64,000 bases of DNA. It comes from Desulfobulbaceae bacterium (GTDB taxonomy: Bacteria > Desulfobacterota > Desulfobulbia > Desulfobulbales > Desulfocapsaceae). The DNA is taken from NCBI GenBank assembly GCA_009773475.1, contig WSXV01000001.1, positions 248,001-312,000 on the forward strand, read 5' to 3'. Below the pieces are notes generated by a model, which was not told where the DNA came from, ran no database searches, and saw only the letters and a list, made by a program, of their open reading frames with translations. Each line of letters starts with the position of its first letter. The stretch's first letter is position 1. Positions 61,873 to 64,000 of the stretch are shown here, piece after piece. Made by a program: the position numbers and the translations under genes.

Positions 61873-64000
61873 TCACCCTTTGAAGAGCCGGAAGTCAAAG
61901 CAGCTTCCTGCCCCTTGTCCTCCGTTTGCTGCTTTTTGTCTCCATTGCTCTGTTTCTTCGATTGCCCAAGGGCAATCTTTACCACCTCATCCATATCCTT
62001 GACTGGGAAAAACTGCATTTTATCACGAATATCTTTAGGGATATCGGCCAGATCTTTTTTGTTCTGTTCAGGGATGATCACCTTGGTGATATCGGCGCGC
62101 AGGGCTGCCAGGGCCTTCTCTTTGAGGCCGCCAATGGGCAGGACTCGTCCCCGCAAGGTAACCTCTCCGGTCATGGCCAGGCCTTTGATCAGCTCTTTTT
62201 TGGTGATCGCCGAATAGATGGCGGTGGCCATGGTGATTCCGGCGGAGGGACCGTCCTTGGGGATGGCACCGGCCGGGACGTGGACGTGGATATCGGTTTT
62301 CTCAAAGAAATTGTCTTCCACACCCATCTCCTGGGATCGGCTACGGCAATAGGTCAAAGCTGCCTGAACCGACTCTTTCATCACATCGCCGAGCTGGCCG
62401 GTGAGGGTCAGCGCACCTTTGCCGGGCATGAGGTTGACCTCGATATGGAGGATCTCGCCGCCCACCTCGGTCCAGGCCAGTCCGGTGACCAGTCCCGGTT
62501 GGGACAGGGCATCCATTTCGGACTCAGGGATGTTTTTGGGTGGCCCGAGGTAGCGGTCGATGGTGCCGACAGTGATACTGTAAGGCCCCTTGCCGCCTTC
62601 GGCGATCTTGCGAGCCACCTTGCGGCAGACCTTGCCGATCTCGCGTTCCAGGTTTCGCAACCCGGCCTCGTAGGTGTAGTGGCTGATAATATATTGCAGA
62701 GTATCATCCTGGAGACGGATTTGACGGGCCTTGATGCCGTTTTCCTTCAATTGCCGGGGCAGCAGGTAGCGTCGGGCGATGGCCAATTTCTCCTCCTGGG
62801 TGTAGCCGGAAAGTCGAATCACCTCCATCCGGTCGAGGAGCGGACTGGGGATGGTGTCGGTCATATTGGCGGTGGTGATGAACATCACCTTGGACAGATC
62901 AAAGGGCATGTTCATGTAATGATCGGTGAACTCGAAATTCTGTTCCGGGTCGAGCACCTCAAGCAGTGCCGAAGACGGATCGCCGCGATAGTCAGAGCCG
63001 ATCTTGTCGATCTCGTCCATCATGAAGATGGGATTGTTGGAATCCACCAGTTTGAGCCCCTGGATAATCCGGCCCGGCATGGCTCCGATATAAGTTCGGC
63101 GGTGGCCGCGGATCTCTGCCTCATCGCGCATTCCGCCCAGTGACATACGGTGGAACTTGCGGCCCATTGCTTTGGCTATGGACTTACCAAGGGATGTCTT
63201 GCCCACACCTGGAGGACCGACAAAACAAAGGATGGGGCCCTTGGTGGTGGGGTTGAGTTTCCGCACCGCCAGGTATTCAAGGATGCGTTCCTTGACCTTC
63301 TCCAGGCCGTGATGATCCTCATCGAGCACTTCTCGTGCGGCCACCAGATCCAGGTGATCCTGGGTGGACTTGCGCCAGGGCACATCGAGGATCCAGTCGA
63401 TGTAGGTGCGGATGATCGTGGCCTCGGAGGAATCCGGATGCATCATCTCCATCCGGTTGATCTGTTTGGACGCCTCCTTGCGCACGGATTTGGGCATTTT
63501 GGTCTTTTTCAGAGCCTTGTACAGATCTTCAATTTCCTGCACCCGCTCATCGCCGTCGCCCAATTCTTTCTGCAGGGCGTGCAACTGCTCGCGTAGATAG
63601 TATTCGCGCTGGGATTTTCCCATCTCCTCTTTGGCGTCGGACTGGATCTTGGCCTGGACGGTGGTGACCTCCAGTTCCTTGGTGAGCAGGTCGTTGACTA
63701 GTTTCAGGCGGGCAACGGAGTCAATCTCTTCAAGGATGGTCTGGGATTCGGCCACCTTCAGGCGCAGGTTGGAACCCACCAAGTCGGCGAGACGTCCCGG
63801 CTCTTCGATGTTATTGATGATGGTCATCAGGTCGGCGGAGAGAATACCGCGCAAAGACATGATCTTTTCGGTCTGTTCGCGCACGGTGCGCATCAGGGCC
63901 TCGATCCGGATGGTGATCTTTTCCGGTTCAATCTCCTGCAGAACCTCCACCTTGACCTGATAAAAGGGCTCTTTCTGCACATATTCCTGAATCTTGGCCT
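61869..64000 (-). CDS. lon: ATP-dependent protease Lon, N-terminal part cut by the window
   Basis: The frame is open to the window edge; about 710 codons are visible, so roughly the first 100 residues of a typical 800-residue Lon lie outside. Visible in order: the C-terminal part of the N-domain and helical linker, AAA+ domain with GPPGVGKTS and [10 protein letters not shown], and the protease domain with [14 protein letters not shown] (catalytic Ser) and a Lys in [14 protein letters not shown]. The protein degrades misfolded and regulatory proteins in the cytoplasm. A charged Lys/Gln/Asp tail follows the protease domain. It is followed directly by mltG. Confidence 0.96.
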   Translation of the reverse strand, partial: AKIQEYVQKEPFYQVKVEVLQEIEPEKITIRIEALMRTVREQTEKIMSLRGILSADLMTIINNIEEPGRLADLVGSNLRLKVAESQTILEEIDSVARLKLVNDLLTKELEVTTVQAKIQSDAKEEMGKSQREYYLREQLHALQKELGDGDERVQEIEDLYKALKKTKMPKSVRKEASKQINRMEMMHPDSSEATIIRTYIDWILDVPWRKSTQDHLDLVAAREVLDEDHHGLEKVKERILEYLAVRKLNPTTKGPILCFVGPPGVGKTSLGKSIAKAMGRKFHRMSLGGMRDEAEIRGHRRTYIGAMPGRIIQGLKLVDSNNPIFMMDEIDKIGSDYRGDPSSALLEVLDPEQNFEFTDHYMNMPFDLSKVMFITTANMTDTIPSPLLDRMEVIRLSGYTQEEKLAIARRYLLPRQLKENGIKARQIRLQDDTLQYIISHYTYEAGLRNLEREIGKVCRKVARKIAEGGKGPYSITVGTIDRYLGPPKNIPESEMDALSQPGLVTGLAWTEVGGEILHIEVNLMPGKGALTLTGQLGDVMKESVQAALTYCRSRSQEMGVEDNFFEKTDIHVHVPAGAIPKDGPSAGITMATAIYSAITKKELIKGLAMTGEVTLRGRVLPIGGLKEKALAALRADITKVIIPEQNKKDLADIPKDIRDKMQFFPVKDMDEVVKIALGQSKKQSNGDKKQQTEDKGQEAALTSGSSKGE

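Noticed and set aside
61926..63143. 405-codon open frame on the plus strand
   Set aside because: It is antisense to lon, whose ATPase and protease motifs are clear. The translation is rich in His, Gly and Asp, typical of an antisense shadow.
1..64000. tRNA or rRNA genes
   Set aside because: I looked for the TTCGAATCC/TTCAAATCC arm and CCA ends and for conserved rRNA segments and found none in plausible context.

Overview
The window looks like chromosomal DNA from a Gram-negative, signalling-rich bacterium. The best guess is a member of the Desulfobacterota, Desulfobulbales-like. This is an inference from gene style: dense two-component systems with NtrC-type sigma-54 regulators, a DASS transporter next to an NhaD antiporter, a TauE/SafE permease, a DcaP-type porin, and PEP-synthase-like proteins beside response regulators. 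No rRNA, tRNA, CRISPR array, phage or insertion sequence was seen.

Layout. 1-2460: the tail of rlmN, a DUF3616 protein, a gene-poor stretch, and a MazEF-type toxin-antitoxin pair with a palindrome upstream. 2.5-8.9 kb (minus strand): response regulator, rsmB, then a MacAB-type export cassette (adaptor, ATPase, two permeases). 9.2-18.3 kb: a hybrid histidine kinase, a glutamine-amidotransferase-like protein, a zinc/manganese-type ABC permease and ATPase without a binding protein, a coiled-coil protein, a COG2509 flavoprotein, and a FIST sensor overlapping a histidine kinase. 18.4-29.3 kb: a lipocalin lipoprotein, a 1379-residue membrane protein of unknown function, a DcaP porin, a DsrE-family protein, folA, a DeaD helicase and ppnP.

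29.5-38.1 kb (minus strand) is a sodium-linked transport block: NhaD, a second NhaD, a DASS anion symporter, a CBS protein with a small CBS-like fragment upstream, and an NtrC regulator with its PAS kinase. Divergent from it, 38.6-43.5 kb (plus) carries an HTH/receiver-like protein, a Cache-type kinase, a response regulator, a TauE/SafE permease and a small membrane partner, behind a candidate sigma-54 promoter. A chemoreceptor follows.

45.9-60.5 kb is the most unusual part. Two homologous PEP-synthase-like proteins (about 850 residues) each have an N-terminal helical region, an ATP-grasp domain and a phosphohistidine-type domain, but the PEP/pyruvate barrel is replaced by a shared C-terminal region I do not recognise. 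One sits next to a lone response regulator. The other sits next to a Cys-phosphatase/YkgJ-like fusion and an NtrC regulator. Between them lie a protein resembling the LCIB-type carbonic anhydrases, a GAF-GAF-PAS kinase-like protein that stops after its dimerisation/phosphoacceptor domain, a single-domain response regulator, a PAS kinase and a small membrane protein. The window ends with mltG and the 3' part of lon.

Two families of dispersed intergenic sequence stand out. One is a roughly 140-200 bp GC-rich repeat present four times, in two subtypes. The other is a minus-strand stem-loop element with a conserved terminal hairpin, present as two full copies and two partial copies, whose long stem differs in sequence but stays paired.
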